Of a DNA stretch of 64,000 nt, positions 34,919-45,246 are shown in pieces; position 1 is the first letter of the stretch, and each line of letters opens with the position of its first letter. The notes below the pieces were generated by a model. It was not told where the DNA came from. It saw only the letters and a list, made by a program, of their open reading frames with translations, and did not search any database. The DNA comes from Bacillus sp. sid0103 (GTDB lineage: Bacteria; Bacillota; Bacilli; Bacillales_B; DSM-18226): the NCBI RefSeq assembly GCF_019219025.1, contig NZ_JAHUWN010000005.1:62001-126000 (forward strand), in the 5' to 3' direction. The translations under genes were made by a program, and so were the position numbers.

Positions 34919-37900
34919 TTGAAAATCAGAAGAATATTACCGTTACTTTTGGTCTTTTTAATGGTCTTTTCTAGCTTTGCATCGGCAGCAGCTCCTTCAC
35001 TGCCAAAAACGAGCAAGGCGAACAAGACAACAGCACTTGCTAAAGCAAACACCTCGAAAAAACTATCAAAATCAATAAAAGTAAAAAATACAGAGAAAAA
35101 TTATAAAAAATCAGATAAAGTTCGTGTAATTGTTGAAGTTGATGGTGACCCTGCGATTACATATGCAACAAAGCAAGGGAAAAAATATAGCGAGCTATCA
35201 AAATCAGTCAAAGCACAACTACAAAATAAATTACTAGACGCCCAGCAGACTGTAAAAAGCCAGTTTGCCAAAAAGGCAATTAAAATGCAATTCAAACAAA
35301 ACTTTACGACTACCGTTAATGGATTCAGCGGTATTGTTGAATATGGACAAATCGCTGCTATTAAAACGGTTGATGGAGTAGCAAAAGTATCGATTGCAAC
35401 TGAATATCAACGTCCTGAAATTGAGCCAAATATGAAATATAGTAAAGAAATCGTTGAGGCTCAAAAAGCATGGGAAGCTTTTGGGAAAAAAGGTGAAGGA
35501 ATGGTTGTTGGTATTATCGATACCGGCATTGATCCAAGCCACAAAGACTTTATTTTAACAGATGGTACCAAAGCTGCACTTACAAAAGCGGAAGTGGACG
35601 CAGCTGTAGCCGAAAAAGGACTGCCTGGTAAGTTCTACACTGAGAAGGTTCCTTACGGTTATAACTATTACGATGAAAATGCACAAATTCTTGATCTAGG
35701 TCCTGACGCTTCCATGCACGGAATGCACGTTGCTGGTACGGTTGCAGCAAACGGGGACGAAAACAATGGCGGTATTAAAGGAGTTGCACCAGAAGCCCAA
35801 TTACTTGCTCTGAAAATATTCGGGAATGACCCAGAAATGCCTTCTACATGGGGCGACATCGAAATCAAAGCGATTGACGATGCGATCAAATTAGGCGCAG
35901 ATGTCATCAACATGAGCTTAGGTTCAACTGCTGGCTTCGTTATGCCTGACGCTCCAGAGCAAGAAGCCGTTCAAAGAGCTGTGGATAATGGTGTGTTAAT
36001 GTCGATCTCCGCTGGGAACTCTAACCACCTTGGGGATGGCTATTCGAATCCACTCGCACAAAATCCTGATTATGGTGTAGTCGGTACACCTGGTAGTGCA
36101 AACAGCTCAATACAAGTTGCCTCACTTGAAAATAACTATCTTGATCTATATGCAGCTACGTACTCATTTGATGGGACGGAAGCTGGGAAGGCTCCATATC
36201 TTTCTTCAAGCAGTGTAGACCCGAATAAATTAGAAGAAAAGAAATTTGATATTCTTGATGCTGGAATCGGACAGCCTTCTGATTTTGAAGGAAAAGATTT
36301 CACAGGGAAATACGCGTTAGTAAAACGTGGAACCCTTACATTTGTTGATAAAACGATGAATGCACAGGCTGCAGGCGCTGCAGGTATTATCGTGTATAAC
36401 AACACAAGTGGATTACTTAGCATGGCTACATCTCCAGAAATTAAGATTCCGCAGCTATTTGCTTTAAAGTCTGATGGAGATACGATGAAGGCTGCATTAG
36501 ATGCGGGTAAGACAGTATCGATTGAATTCCAAGGCGATAAGAAAACAACCCAAAATCCATCTGCAGGACAGATGTCTACGTTCACTTCTTGGGGTGTTAC
36601 AAATAATTTAGATTTCAAACCAGAAATCACTGCACCAGGTGGAAATATCTATTCCACATTAAATAACAACTCATATGGTGTGATGAGTGGTACATCAATG
36701 GCAGCACCACACGTATCCGGTGGGTCTGCACTAGTCCTTGAGCGTGTGAAAGAAGATTTTGCTGATCTTACAGGTGGCGCAAAAGTCGGTATGGCGAAAA
36801 ACATTTTAATGAATACAAGTAAAGTAATTGATGATAAGGGCACATATAATGCCGCTTATACTCATAATCCATACTCACCGCGTCGTCAAGGTGCTGGTGT
36901 CATGCAGTTACATGCAGCATTAAGTACACCAATCGTGGTTACAAACGCTGCAACAAATGAAGCAAAAGTGGCTTTAAAAGAAATCAAAGATAATAAAGCA
37001 ACATTTACCCTAAAAGCACAAAACTTCTCTGATCAAGCAGTAACTTATAAAGTGGACGGAAGTGTGCTTACTGATTTGGTCCTTGAAGATGATAATGGCT
37101 TCCTAATAGACCAACTTGAGTCTCAAGGTATCTATAAAGATGGTACAGTAGCAGCTGCGGCTCCATGGAAGGGAGAATTCCCGATTTCATTCAGCCAAGA
37201 TGAACTGACCATTCCTGCAAAAGACAGCGTGAAATTAAATGTTACCGTTGACTTAACAGATACCGTTGATTGGGCTTATAACGTTCCATTAGATGTCCTA
37301 TTTAAAAATGGTTACTTCGTTGAAGGATACGTAACATTAACCGATGTAAACGATGTGAATCCAACAGTTTCAGTACCATATGTAGGCTTCAATGGTGATT
37401 GGAATAAGTCACCAATTTTAGACTCAATGATTTATGATGACAAATTTGCTGATTCCTTCTATGGATGGACAGGAATGCTTACAGCTGCCGGTACTGACGA
37501 GGAAGGTAACCAGAACTTTGACTACTTAGGGGTAAATCCAGCGGACGAAACTGCTCAGGCTGCTCATATTGCGATCTCGCCAAATGGAGACGGTCAAAGC
37601 GATAATGCGATTCCAATTCTTTCCTTCTTGCGCAATGCTAAATCAGTAGAGTACAAGATTGTTGATAAAGATGGAAATGTCCTTCGTAAAATTAAATCTG
37701 ATACACTTGTTTCTAAAAACTTCAATGATGGCGGCAGAGGTGCTCAATATTACTTAAATCCTGCCAATGCTTGGGACGGAAAAGTAAAAAACAAGGTCGT
37801 AGCAGATGGTCAATACTTCTATGAAGTAGATGCAACGATTGATTATGCTGGTAAAGATGCACAAAAAGTAACATTCCCTGTTCTTGTTGATACAGCTGCA

Positions 37901-39487
37901 CCTGCAGTAACAGCAAGCGTAAGCGGCGATAAATTAACTCTTGCATCAACGGACGGAACGGGTTCAGGCGTTGCTTATTATGATATTTCTGTGAATGGTA
38001 AATCTGTATACGGTGAAAAAGATAAACCATTAGCAGGCGACAAAACAGAGTATACCTTCAAGGAAGCGCCAGCAGTAGATTCGACAGTAGAAGTCGTTGC
38101 ACATGACTTTGCTGGTAACTCTAGTAAGGTAGTATTAGAAGGTGCTAATGACAAGACGATTCCATTTATCCATGTTACTTCAATCGGGGCAACAAAAATC
38201 TACCATTCTCACGAGCTGCCTGTTGAAGGCTATCTAACAGATGAGTCCAAAATCCGTGAATTAACAGTGGACGGAAAACCTGTCACATTAACATTTAATG
38301 CTGAAAAAGCACGTTATGAATTCAGCACAAAAGTAACGGTACCAGGAGATGGCGTCCACGAAATTCGAATTTCCGGTTCAGATGTTGCCGGTAATGTGAT
38401 TTCTTACCTAGTACGCGATCTAATTGTGGATACAACGGCTCCGAAAATCAATGTTGACGTTCCATCCAAAGTGAAATCGGATGTAAGCTCGGTTAACCTA
38501 AAAGCTACCATTTCAGATAACTTTGATAAGATTCGCTACTTTGTAGATGGCAGTGAAGAATTTTTTAAAGATACCAATACCGATCATTTTGAAATGATAA
38601 GCTTTAGCAAAGAAGTCTCTACTAAGCTTGATCTTGAGCCTGGTAACAATACCTTTACACTTGAGCTTGTCGATATCGCAGGTAACAAGACAACCAAAGA
38701 AGTTAATATCTTTAGAGGTTATCAAGTGAAGTTCTACAACGGCAGTACTCTTGTGAAGCAAGCTGATGTAGTTAAAGATTCAAAGGTGGCAGCTCCAGCA
38801 GCTCCAACTAAATCAGGTTATACCTTCTTCGGTTGGTATAAAGATGCAAGCTTCAAAATCAAGTTTGACTTTAACGCGCCGATTGTGGCAGACACAAACG
38901 TATATGCACGTTTTGTTAAAAATCCTTCCACACCAACATCTGTAAAAGTTGCTTCTTCTGACTACAATAAATTAACAGTTAGTTGGACAAAAGTAACAGG
39001 TGCAAGCGGTTATGAAGTATACCGTGCAACTTCTAAATCAGGTGCTTACAGCAAAGTAGCCACTGTTAGCGGAAGCACAGCAAGCTATGCAAATAGTGGC
39101 CTGATTACTGGTAAAACTTACTACTATAAAGTGGTAGCTTATACAACAGTAGAAGGTAAAAAACTTGTAAGCCCTAATTCAAGTATTGTAAGTGCGAAGC
39201 CAGGCCTTAAAACACCTACAAGTGTAAAGGCTGATAAGGCAAGCAGCACCTCTATTAAAGTTTCTTGGAGTAAAGTAAGTGGAGCAAGTGGCTATGAAGT
39301 GTATCGTGCCACTTCAAAATCTGGAAGCTATACGAAGGTAACTACAACTACTTCTGGAAGCTATACAAATTCGAAATTAACCAAGGGCAAAACGTACTAC
39401 TATAAGGTAAGAGCTTACCGTACAGTAAGCGGTTCAAAGGTTTATAGTTCCTATTCAAGTGTTGTATCGAAGGGATTAAGCAAGTAA
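34919..39487 (+). CDS. Secreted subtilisin-like S8 protease (Vpr-like), multidomain
   Basis: A 1522-residue secreted serine protease. A signal peptide and an inhibitor I9-type propeptide precede the S8 domain, whose triad is D201 (IIDTGID), H267 (HGMHVAGT) and S593 (GTSMAAPH). The 326 residues between H and S hold an inserted PA domain, as in Vpr and lactococcal PrtP. C-terminal parts include Fn3-like and Big-type modules, a Listeria-Bacteroides repeat (VKFYNGS ... GYTFFGWYKD) near residue 1280 and two near-identical fibronectin-III domains (SGYEVYRATSKSG in both). The start is TTG behind aaggggg. It lies next to the M6 protease and likely works on extracellular proteins. Confidence 0.9.
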   Translation: MKIRRILPLLLVFLMVFSSFASAAAPSLPKTSKANKTTALAKANTSKKLSKSIKVKNTEKNYKKSDKVRVIVEVDGDPAITYATKQGKKYSELSKSVKAQLQNKLLDAQQTVKSQFAKKAIKMQFKQNFTTTVNGFSGIVEYGQIAAIKTVDGVAKVSIATEYQRPEIEPNMKYSKEIVEAQKAWEAFGKKGEGMVVGIIDTGIDPSHKDFILTDGTKAALTKAEVDAAVAEKGLPGKFYTEKVPYGYNYYDENAQILDLGPDASMHGMHVAGTVAANGDENNGGIKGVAPEAQLLALKIFGNDPEMPSTWGDIEIKAIDDAIKLGADVINMSLGSTAGFVMPDAPEQEAVQRAVDNGVLMSISAGNSNHLGDGYSNPLAQNPDYGVVGTPGSANSSIQVASLENNYLDLYAATYSFDGTEAGKAPYLSSSSVDPNKLEEKKFDILDAGIGQPSDFEGKDFTGKYALVKRGTLTFVDKTMNAQAAGAAGIIVYNNTSGLLSMATSPEIKIPQLFALKSDGDTMKAALDAGKTVSIEFQGDKKTTQNPSAGQMSTFTSWGVTNNLDFKPEITAPGGNIYSTLNNNSYGVMSGTSMAAPHVSGGSALVLERVKEDFADLTGGAKVGMAKNILMNTSKVIDDKGTYNAAYTHNPYSPRRQGAGVMQLHAALSTPIVVTNAATNEAKVALKEIKDNKATFTLKAQNFSDQAVTYKVDGSVLTDLVLEDDNGFLIDQLESQGIYKDGTVAAAAPWKGEFPISFSQDELTIPAKDSVKLNVTVDLTDTVDWAYNVPLDVLFKNGYFVEGYVTLTDVNDVNPTVSVPYVGFNGDWNKSPILDSMIYDDKFADSFYGWTGMLTAAGTDEEGNQNFDYLGVNPADETAQAAHIAISPNGDGQSDNAIPILSFLRNAKSVEYKIVDKDGNVLRKIKSDTLVSKNFNDGGRGAQYYLNPANAWDGKVKNKVVADGQYFYEVDATIDYAGKDAQKVTFPVLVDTAAPAVTASVSGDKLTLASTDGTGSGVAYYDISVNGKSVYGEKDKPLAGDKTEYTFKEAPAVDSTVEVVAHDFAGNSSKVVLEGANDKTIPFIHVTSIGATKIYHSHELPVEGYLTDESKIRELTVDGKPVTLTFNAEKARYEFSTKVTVPGDGVHEIRISGSDVAGNVISYLVRDLIVDTTAPKINVDVPSKVKSDVSSVNLKATISDNFDKIRYFVDGSEEFFKDTNTDHFEMISFSKEVSTKLDLEPGNNTFTLELVDIAGNKTTKEVNIFRGYQVKFYNGSTLVKQADVVKDSKVAAPAAPTKSGYTFFGWYKDASFKIKFDFNAPIVADTNVYARFVKNPSTPTSVKVASSDYNKLTVSWTKVTGASGYEVYRATSKSGAYSKVATVSGSTASYANSGLITGKTYYYKVVAYTTVEGKKLVSPNSSIVSAKPGLKTPTSVKADKASSTSIKVSWSKVSGASGYEVYRATSKSGSYTKVTTTTSGSYTNSKLTKGKTYYYKVRAYRTVSGSKVYSSYSSVVSKGLSK

Positions 39488-39495
39488 TACGAACA

Positions 39496-39541
39496 AAAAG
39501 GAACGCTCGGATTTTTATGAATCCGAGCGTTCTTTATTTTT
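39496..39541. terminator. Bidirectional terminator between S8 protease and YhcN/YlaJ gene
   Basis: A 13-bp perfect stem (39501-39513 with 39520-39532) is bounded by A-rich and T-rich tracts on both sides; it touches the stop codon of the minus-strand gene. Confidence 0.9.
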
Positions 39542-40251
39542 TACTTTTCATTTGCCATTTTCACTAAGGTAATAATATCGCTTGAAAGCTTGCCGTAAGA
39601 TGGATTTGCCGACTTGATATTGGCTTTTATGCCATCAATAAGCGGCAATGCCTTTGGGTTTGTAATCGTCAAAATTTGAACATGACCATTAAAAGCTTTA
39701 TCCATCAGTTCTTTCGCCCGATCCAAATTATCGTCCGTATTCACCTTTTGGGCGTCCACTCCGTCAAGATTTCCCTTTCCTGAAAGACCTGCAGTGCTTT
39801 TCAACACCTTATTTTGAAGCTCATCGTAACGGGTTGAGGTAGTTTCCTGTTTGGCGCGTGCTAAAATGACGGTGTCATCAAGCACAAATACCTTTATCCC
39901 AGGGATCCCTTCTCCTGATAAACGTGATTCCAAATGAGAGGAAATGCCGCCGTCATGAAGGCTGGAACTGCCAATCAGACTATAAACATTCGTACCTACC
40001 CCTTCGGTTGTTTGTCCATTTCGGTTGGTTGTCTTTTTCTTTGCTCTGTCCACACTTGGAATGACATTGACACTATCCTTGTTATGGACATGTCCATTTC
40101 CTTTGTTGTTAACCGACTGATCATGATAGTTGGTATTTTCTGCAGCCCCCACTTCCCGCTCTTTCATTCCGTTTTGGCCGGCACAGGCACTTAACATCAA
40201 TACAGCACCAAAGAAAGGTATACCCCAGATTTTCCATTTTCGTTTCAACAT
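39541..40251 (-). CDS. YhcN/YlaJ family sporulation lipoprotein
   Basis: A 236-residue lipoprotein: a type II signal with the lipobox LSAC (cysteine about residue 23), then an N/H-rich low-complexity linker (HDQSVNNKGNGHVHNKD) and a C-terminal YhcN/YlaJ domain (KVFVLDDTVILARAK, then AFNGHVQILTITNPKAL). YhcN and YlaJ are forespore or spore-membrane proteins in B. subtilis. The perfect aaggagg SD stands before ATG. Confidence 0.82.
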   Translation of the reverse strand: MLKRKWKIWGIPFFGAVLMLSACAGQNGMKEREVGAAENTNYHDQSVNNKGNGHVHNKDSVNVIPSVDRAKKKTTNRNGQTTEGVGTNVYSLIGSSSLHDGGISSHLESRLSGEGIPGIKVFVLDDTVILARAKQETTSTRYDELQNKVLKSTAGLSGKGNLDGVDAQKVNTDDNLDRAKELMDKAFNGHVQILTITNPKALPLIDGIKANIKSANPSYGKLSSDIITLVKMANEK

Positions 40252-40388
40252 AGAAATGCCTCCTTATTTTTTATAATTATTTTCTCCTTTGCTATTTCTA
40301 AGTATGAATGGATTATATTGGGAACATATTAAAACTAGAAAAATTACTATTATTGGAGAATCATGTCGAAAAATCATGGAGGTTCAAA

Positions 40389-41129
40389 ATGGCTGAAGAG
40401 AACAAAGAGAATCCTGAATCCTTATCAAGAAGAAAGTTTTTACGTAATACGGGTTTTACTGTTGGCGGGCTCGCTGTTGGTGGTGTTTTAGGCAGTCTCA
40501 TCCCTCGAAATCGTGATAAAGAAGAAAAAGTAACACAGACAAAGGCAGAAAATTTTAATCAGGCGTTGATGTATTTCACACCTGAACAATTTCAGCTGAC
40601 CGATGCAGCAACAGAAAGAATTTTCCCGGAGGATGAGTCAGGACCGGGTGCAAAGGCGCTTGGCGTAGCATTTTATATTGACCATCAGTTAGCTGGTGAT
40701 TGGGGCTTTAATGCGCGGGAATACATGCAGGCACCCTTTTACAAAGGAGAAAAGGTTCAAGGCTATCAAGGTCGGTTAAGGCGAAGAGATATTTTTGATA
40801 TTGGTCTAAGGGAACTTCAAAATCACAGTATGACCGTCTATAAGAAAAAATTCACAGAATTAAAAGAAGAAGAACAGGATGCCATTCTGAGTGATTTTGA
40901 ACAAGATAAGGTGAATTTAACGACCATTTCTCCGAGTGGATTTTTCCTTTTGCTGAGAAGCGCTACGCTAGAAGGAGCTTACAGTGATCCATTATATGGA
41001 GGAAACAAAAATATGGACGGCTGGAAAATGCGGAATTATCCAGGCAGTCAAATGGCTTACACAGATATTATTGATAAAGACTTTAAGAAAATAAATCCGC
41101 AAAGTTTAAAAAATCATTTGAATCACTAA
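40389..41129 (+). CDS. Gluconate 2-dehydrogenase subunit 3 family protein, Tat signal
   Basis: A 246-residue small subunit of the membrane-associated gluconate/sorbitol dehydrogenase type. The N terminus carries a Tat signal (SRRKFLRNTGFTVGG); the small subunit is known to carry its flavoprotein partner across the membrane. The domain core LTDAATERIFPEDESGPGA is the family signature. The open frame reaches 40308, but atggaggt at 40378 and ATG 40389 define the start. The partner flavoprotein gene follows after 100 nt but is frameshifted. Confidence 0.85.
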   Translation: MAEENKENPESLSRRKFLRNTGFTVGGLAVGGVLGSLIPRNRDKEEKVTQTKAENFNQALMYFTPEQFQLTDAATERIFPEDESGPGAKALGVAFYIDHQLAGDWGFNAREYMQAPFYKGEKVQGYQGRLRRRDIFDIGLRELQNHSMTVYKKKFTELKEEEQDAILSDFEQDKVNLTTISPSGFFLLLRSATLEGAYSDPLYGGNKNMDGWKMRNYPGSQMAYTDIIDKDFKKINPQSLKNHLNH

Positions 41130-41130
41130 G

Positions 41131-41187
41131 TAAAGTGCGAAGGACACTAGCCGCTGGGGCGCTGGAACTAGACACTAGGAAAAGCTA
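41131..41187. repeat. Worn copy of a dispersed GCGGAAGCGCC-type element
   Basis: The intergenic stretch contains gtgcgaaggacactag, gcgctgg and ctagacactag, words that recur in the elements at 50088 and 56311. The match is loose. Confidence 0.3.
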
Positions 41188-41230
41188 AAAGCAAGATTCA
41201 TTTCTAACTACGAAGAAGCAGGTGGGAACG

Positions 41231-42945
41231 ATGGCAAGAAAATTACCGAAAGTGGATGTAGTGATTGTTGGTGTGGGTTGGGCAGGTGGAATCATTGCCT
41301 CTGAACTGGTTAAAAAGGGACTGAAAGTGGTTGGTTTGGAACGGGGCAAGGAACGCAAAACGGAAGATTACTTTATGGTCCATGATGAACTAGCTATGCA
41401 TTACGCTATGGAATGATGCAAGATTTGTCTAAAGAAACGATTACTTTCCGAGGAAATGAAAAAATCCGTGCCTTGCCGATGCGGCAGTATGGTTCGTTTT
41501 TGCTCGGTGATGGTTTAGGCGGTTCGGGTGTTCACTGGAATGGCCAGACCTTCCGTTTTTTACCCTACGATTTTGAAATCTATAGCAAAACGGTGGAAAG
41601 ATATGGAAAAAATAAAATTCCGGCCGGAATGACGCTTCAGGATTGGGGAATTACCTATGATGAACTGGAACCTTATTATGATAAATTTGAAAAACTGACC
41701 GGCATTTCTGGAGAGGAGAATCCGCTAGCTGGGAAACGCTCCAGCAAGTACCCTACTCCGCCGATGAAAAAGTCACCGCCATTGAAGATGTTTGAAGATG
41801 CGGCGAAAAAGTTGAAATTGCACCCGTATATGATGCCATCTGCGAACCTTTCAGAATCCTACACAAATCCGGATGGAATCTCGCGGTCAGCCTGTCAATA
41901 TTGCGGATACTGCGAACGCTTTGGGTGTGAATATGGAGCAAAGGCAGACCCTGTAGTCACTGTTATTCCTGTTGCCAACAAAACAGGCAATTTTGAAATT
42001 AGAACCCATTCCAATGTAAGAAGAATCATAAAAAAGGGCAATAAAGCAACGGGCGTTTTGTACACCGATGTGACGACCGGTGAAGAAATTGAGCAACCGG
42101 CCGATATTGTCGTCCTAACGAGCTATGTGTTTAATAATATCCGGCTATTATTAATGTCGGACGTCGGCAGAGCTTATGATCCGCAAACTGGTAGAGGTGT
42201 GATTGGGAAAAATTATGCCTATCAGGTTATCAAGGGCAATGCGGTGGGCTTTTTTGAAAATAAAGAATTTAATACCTTTGCAGGAGCTGGTTCGCTTGGA
42301 ATGGTCTTGGACGACTATAATGGTGATAATTTTGACCACTCAAAGGTGAATTTTATCCATGGCGGCATGGTTTCGCTCAGTCAAACAGGCTTGCGGCCAA
42401 TTCAGAATAACCCTGTTCCTGGAGGCAAACCAACCTGGGGCAAGGAATTCAAGGAAAAGTCTGTTAAATATGCGAATCGCTTTTTATCTGTAGGGGCGCA
42501 AGGTTCTTCGATGCCATTTCAACACCACTTTCTAGACCTTGACCCGACCTATAAAGATGCCTATGGAGACCCATTAATCCGGATTACGTTTGACTTTGAA
42601 GAGCAAGATCGTAATCTGGCAAAATTCCTTGCTTCGAAATGTGAAGCGGTTTTAAAAGAAATGGGTGCGGATCATATCGATACGATGAAAGAATTAGGGC
42701 CGTATGATATCACTACCTACCAATCCACTCACAATACAGGCGGTGTTATCATGGGGGCGGACTCTGCAACCTCTGCAGTCAATAACTATTTGCAAATGTG
42801 GGATTACGATAACTTGTTTGTCGTGGGGGCAACTGCATTTCCGCACAACTCTGGTTATAATCCAACCGATACAGTTGGGGCTCTAGCCTACCGTGCCGCA
42901 GAAGGCATCCTAAAATACCATGATAAGGGCGGCCAAGTGGTATAA
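41231..42945 (+). pseudogene. GMC-type gluconate dehydrogenase flavoprotein, frameshifted
   Basis: The reading is split. Frame 1 from ATG 41231 (SD aggtggg) gives the FAD-binding N terminus DVVIVGVGWAGGIIASELVKKG and runs to a TGA at 41416. Frame 2 from about 41393 continues LRYGMMQDLSKETITFR through FLLGDGLGGSGVHWNGQTF, a CQYCGYCERFGCEYGA cysteine cluster and the GMC C terminus (STHNTGGVIMG, then GATAFPHNSGYNPTDTVGALA). The break is explained by one missing base after 41392: CTA-(C)GC-TAT-GCA would restore HDELRYALRYGMMQD. It is a real mutation or a sequencing error; everything else is intact over about 570 codons. Confidence 0.85.
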
Positions 42946-43020
42946 TTTAATTTGAAATGGATTAAATCATATTGATAGTGTTAATATAGATAAATGAATT
43001 GGAAATTGGAGGAGAAATAC

Positions 43021-43371
43021 ATGACAATGACAAATGAAAACAATACCCTGCCGCCAAAAACGTGTTCGATCGAACGCTTAGTAACCATGGAAGCGGATGT
43101 GAAGAAAGTTCTTGCGGGTGAAAAAACGGCAACACGCCGTAATGGCCGTTATGCTGACCCTGGTGAAATCATGACACTGGAAGGCCAAGACTTTGTCGTG
43201 GATCGTGTTTATTCCCAGTCGTTAGGTGAATTAACAGATGATGATGCGCGCCGCGAGGGCTTTGCTACTGTAGAGGAGTATAAACAGTCGATTCTAAGCT
43301 ATCATCCTGGAATGCCTTGGCTGCCGCAAATGCGGGTCTGGGTTCATGAGTTCAGCCCAGTTCAAAAGTAG
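43021..43371 (+). CDS. ASCH domain protein
   Basis: A 116-residue protein. The block KKVLAGEKTATRRNGRYADPGE and the VDRVYSQSLGELTDDDARREGF segment are the hallmarks of ASCH domains, a beta-barrel fold related to PUA and proposed to bind RNA; some members hydrolyse modified cytidines. The frame can be extended to 42994, but ggagg at 43007 supports ATG 43021. It is followed by a terminator, so it is probably transcribed alone. Confidence 0.75.
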   Translation: MTMTNENNTLPPKTCSIERLVTMEADVKKVLAGEKTATRRNGRYADPGEIMTLEGQDFVVDRVYSQSLGELTDDDARREGFATVEEYKQSILSYHPGMPWLPQMRVWVHEFSPVQK

Positions 43372-43381
43372 GTTAATGATG

Positions 43382-43418
43382 AAAGCGGTCCATTTATCAA
43401 TGGGCCGCTTTTTTTATG
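43382..43418 (+). terminator. Terminator of the ASCH gene
   Basis: agcggtccat pairs, with wobble, with atgggccgct, followed by T7. Confidence 0.8.
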
Positions 43419-43515
43419 GCCAAACCAAGCAAAATGCAAGTCAAATATTTGGTTAATCATTGGAAAAAAATTATAATATTCCTAAACAAGGATTTTCGAC
43501 AGGCGGGGTGAGTGG

Positions 43516-45246
43516 ATGAAATTTTTATCAAAATACATAAAGAAATATTGGAAATCTTTTAGCATCGCGGTACTTTTTCTAACCTTTGAGGCCCTAAGTG
43601 ATTTGATGCAACCCACCATTATGGCGAAGATAATTGATGAAGGTGTGGCCAATAAGGATATCCATTATGTGTTGAAGATGGGCGGGCTGATGCTGCTGAT
43701 TACCGCCTGTGGAGCAGTCGCAGCGTCCACGAGAAGTGTGGTTGCGAGTATTGTGTCGCAAAACTTTGGGACGGAGTTAAGGTCTGACTTATTTAAAAAA
43801 ATTCAAACGCTCTCGTTTAAAAACATCGATAAATTCGACCGCGCCTCGTTAGTGACGAGACTGACGAATGATGTTACCCAAGTTCAGGTGTTTGTAAATG
43901 GGTTAATGAGGATTTTCGTTAAAGCCCCGTTACTGGCGATTGGCGGGTTAATCATGGCGACGCGGTTAAACCTGCAGCTGTCTGTTGTATTAGCGGTGGT
44001 GGTCCCGATTGTGGCACTGTTAATTATCATTAATTTGCGCTTAGGCTTTCCCCGCTTTTCTCGTGTCCAAAAAGCTTTGGATCGTGTGAACAGTGTGATG
44101 CGTGAGTACTTATCCGGAGTCAGGGTGGTTAAGGCGTTTAATCGTTTTGATGTGGAAGTGGGCAAGTTTGCAGCGGTGAACGATGATTATAAACAGCAAT
44201 CCATCGGGGCGAACCGCCTCATGGCCACCTTTAGCCCTGCGATTATGCTGACGGTGAATCTTGGGATTGTCGCCGTCCTTTGGATTGGCGGGAACGGTGT
44301 GCATAGCGGCGGCATCAAGGTTGGCCATATCATTGCCTTTATCAACTATATGACGCAAATCTTATTTTCGCTGATGATGATCTCGATGGTCTTTAATATG
44401 TTTGTCAGAGCAAAGGCCTCAGCGGGAAGGATCGATGAAGTATTTTTACAAGAGGATACCCTTACATGGCCACAAGGACGGAACGAATCCTTCAAGGAAC
44501 AGGGCCGAATCGATTTTGAAAATGTCTCGTTTTCCTATGAACAAGCAGCGGGGGAACCGATTTTAAAAAATATTAATCTCACAATCTTGCCAGGAGAAAC
44601 GGTTGGAATCATCGGTTCTACTGGGTCAGGAAAGAGCACGCTTGTCGGACTGATTCCCCGCTTCTATGATACCGTGAGCGGTACGATTAAGGTCGACGGT
44701 GTGGATAGTAAGTTGGTTGATCCAAAGATCCTGCGTGAAAAAATTGCGATGGTTCCTCAGAAGAATATACTGTTCACAGGTAGTGTCGCCGAAAATATCC
44801 GCTGGGGAAAGGAAGAGGCAACCGATGCGGAAGTAGTGACTGCTGCGACCATTGCGGGTGCGCATGAATTTATCGAGCGGTCACCGGAAGGCTACCATAC
44901 GCGAATCGGTCAGGGCGGCGTTAATTTTTCCGGGGGGCAAAAACAGAGGCTTGCTATTGCCCGGGCATTAGTGAAACAACCAGAAATTTTAATATTAGAT
45001 GATAGTACTAGTGCGGTCGACGTCGCAACGGAGGCAAGAATCAAGGAGGGCCTGAAGAAATATGCAAAGGGACTTACCTGTTTATTAATCGCCCAGCGCG
45101 TCACCTCGATTATCGATGCCGATAAAATCGTCGTCCTTGACCACGGTGAACTTGTTGGGATGGGAACCCATCAGGAACTAATGAAGGATTGCTGTGTCTA
45201 CCAGGAAATCTACCAATCTCAAATAGGCAAGGAGGTCCAGCATTAA
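43516..45246 (+). CDS. ABC exporter half-transporter with degenerate catalytic site
   Basis: A 576-residue ABC exporter: N-terminal six-helix membrane domain and C-terminal ATPase (Walker A GSTGSGKST, signature FSGGQKQRL, Walker B LILDDSTSAVD). The residue after the Walker B aspartate is D instead of the catalytic E, as in the impaired half of heterodimeric exporters such as BmrC/BmrD and TM287/288. The stop codon overlaps the start of the next half-transporter (TAATG), which ensures paired synthesis. Substrates of this class are usually drugs or lipids. Confidence 0.9.
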   Translation: MKFLSKYIKKYWKSFSIAVLFLTFEALSDLMQPTIMAKIIDEGVANKDIHYVLKMGGLMLLITACGAVAASTRSVVASIVSQNFGTELRSDLFKKIQTLSFKNIDKFDRASLVTRLTNDVTQVQVFVNGLMRIFVKAPLLAIGGLIMATRLNLQLSVVLAVVVPIVALLIIINLRLGFPRFSRVQKALDRVNSVMREYLSGVRVVKAFNRFDVEVGKFAAVNDDYKQQSIGANRLMATFSPAIMLTVNLGIVAVLWIGGNGVHSGGIKVGHIIAFINYMTQILFSLMMISMVFNMFVRAKASAGRIDEVFLQEDTLTWPQGRNESFKEQGRIDFENVSFSYEQAAGEPILKNINLTILPGETVGIIGSTGSGKSTLVGLIPRFYDTVSGTIKVDGVDSKLVDPKILREKIAMVPQKNILFTGSVAENIRWGKEEATDAEVVTAATIAGAHEFIERSPEGYHTRIGQGGVNFSGGQKQRLAIARALVKQPEILILDDSTSAVDVATEARIKEGLKKYAKGLTCLLIAQRVTSIIDADKIVVLDHGELVGMGTHQELMKDCCVYQEIYQSQIGKEVQH

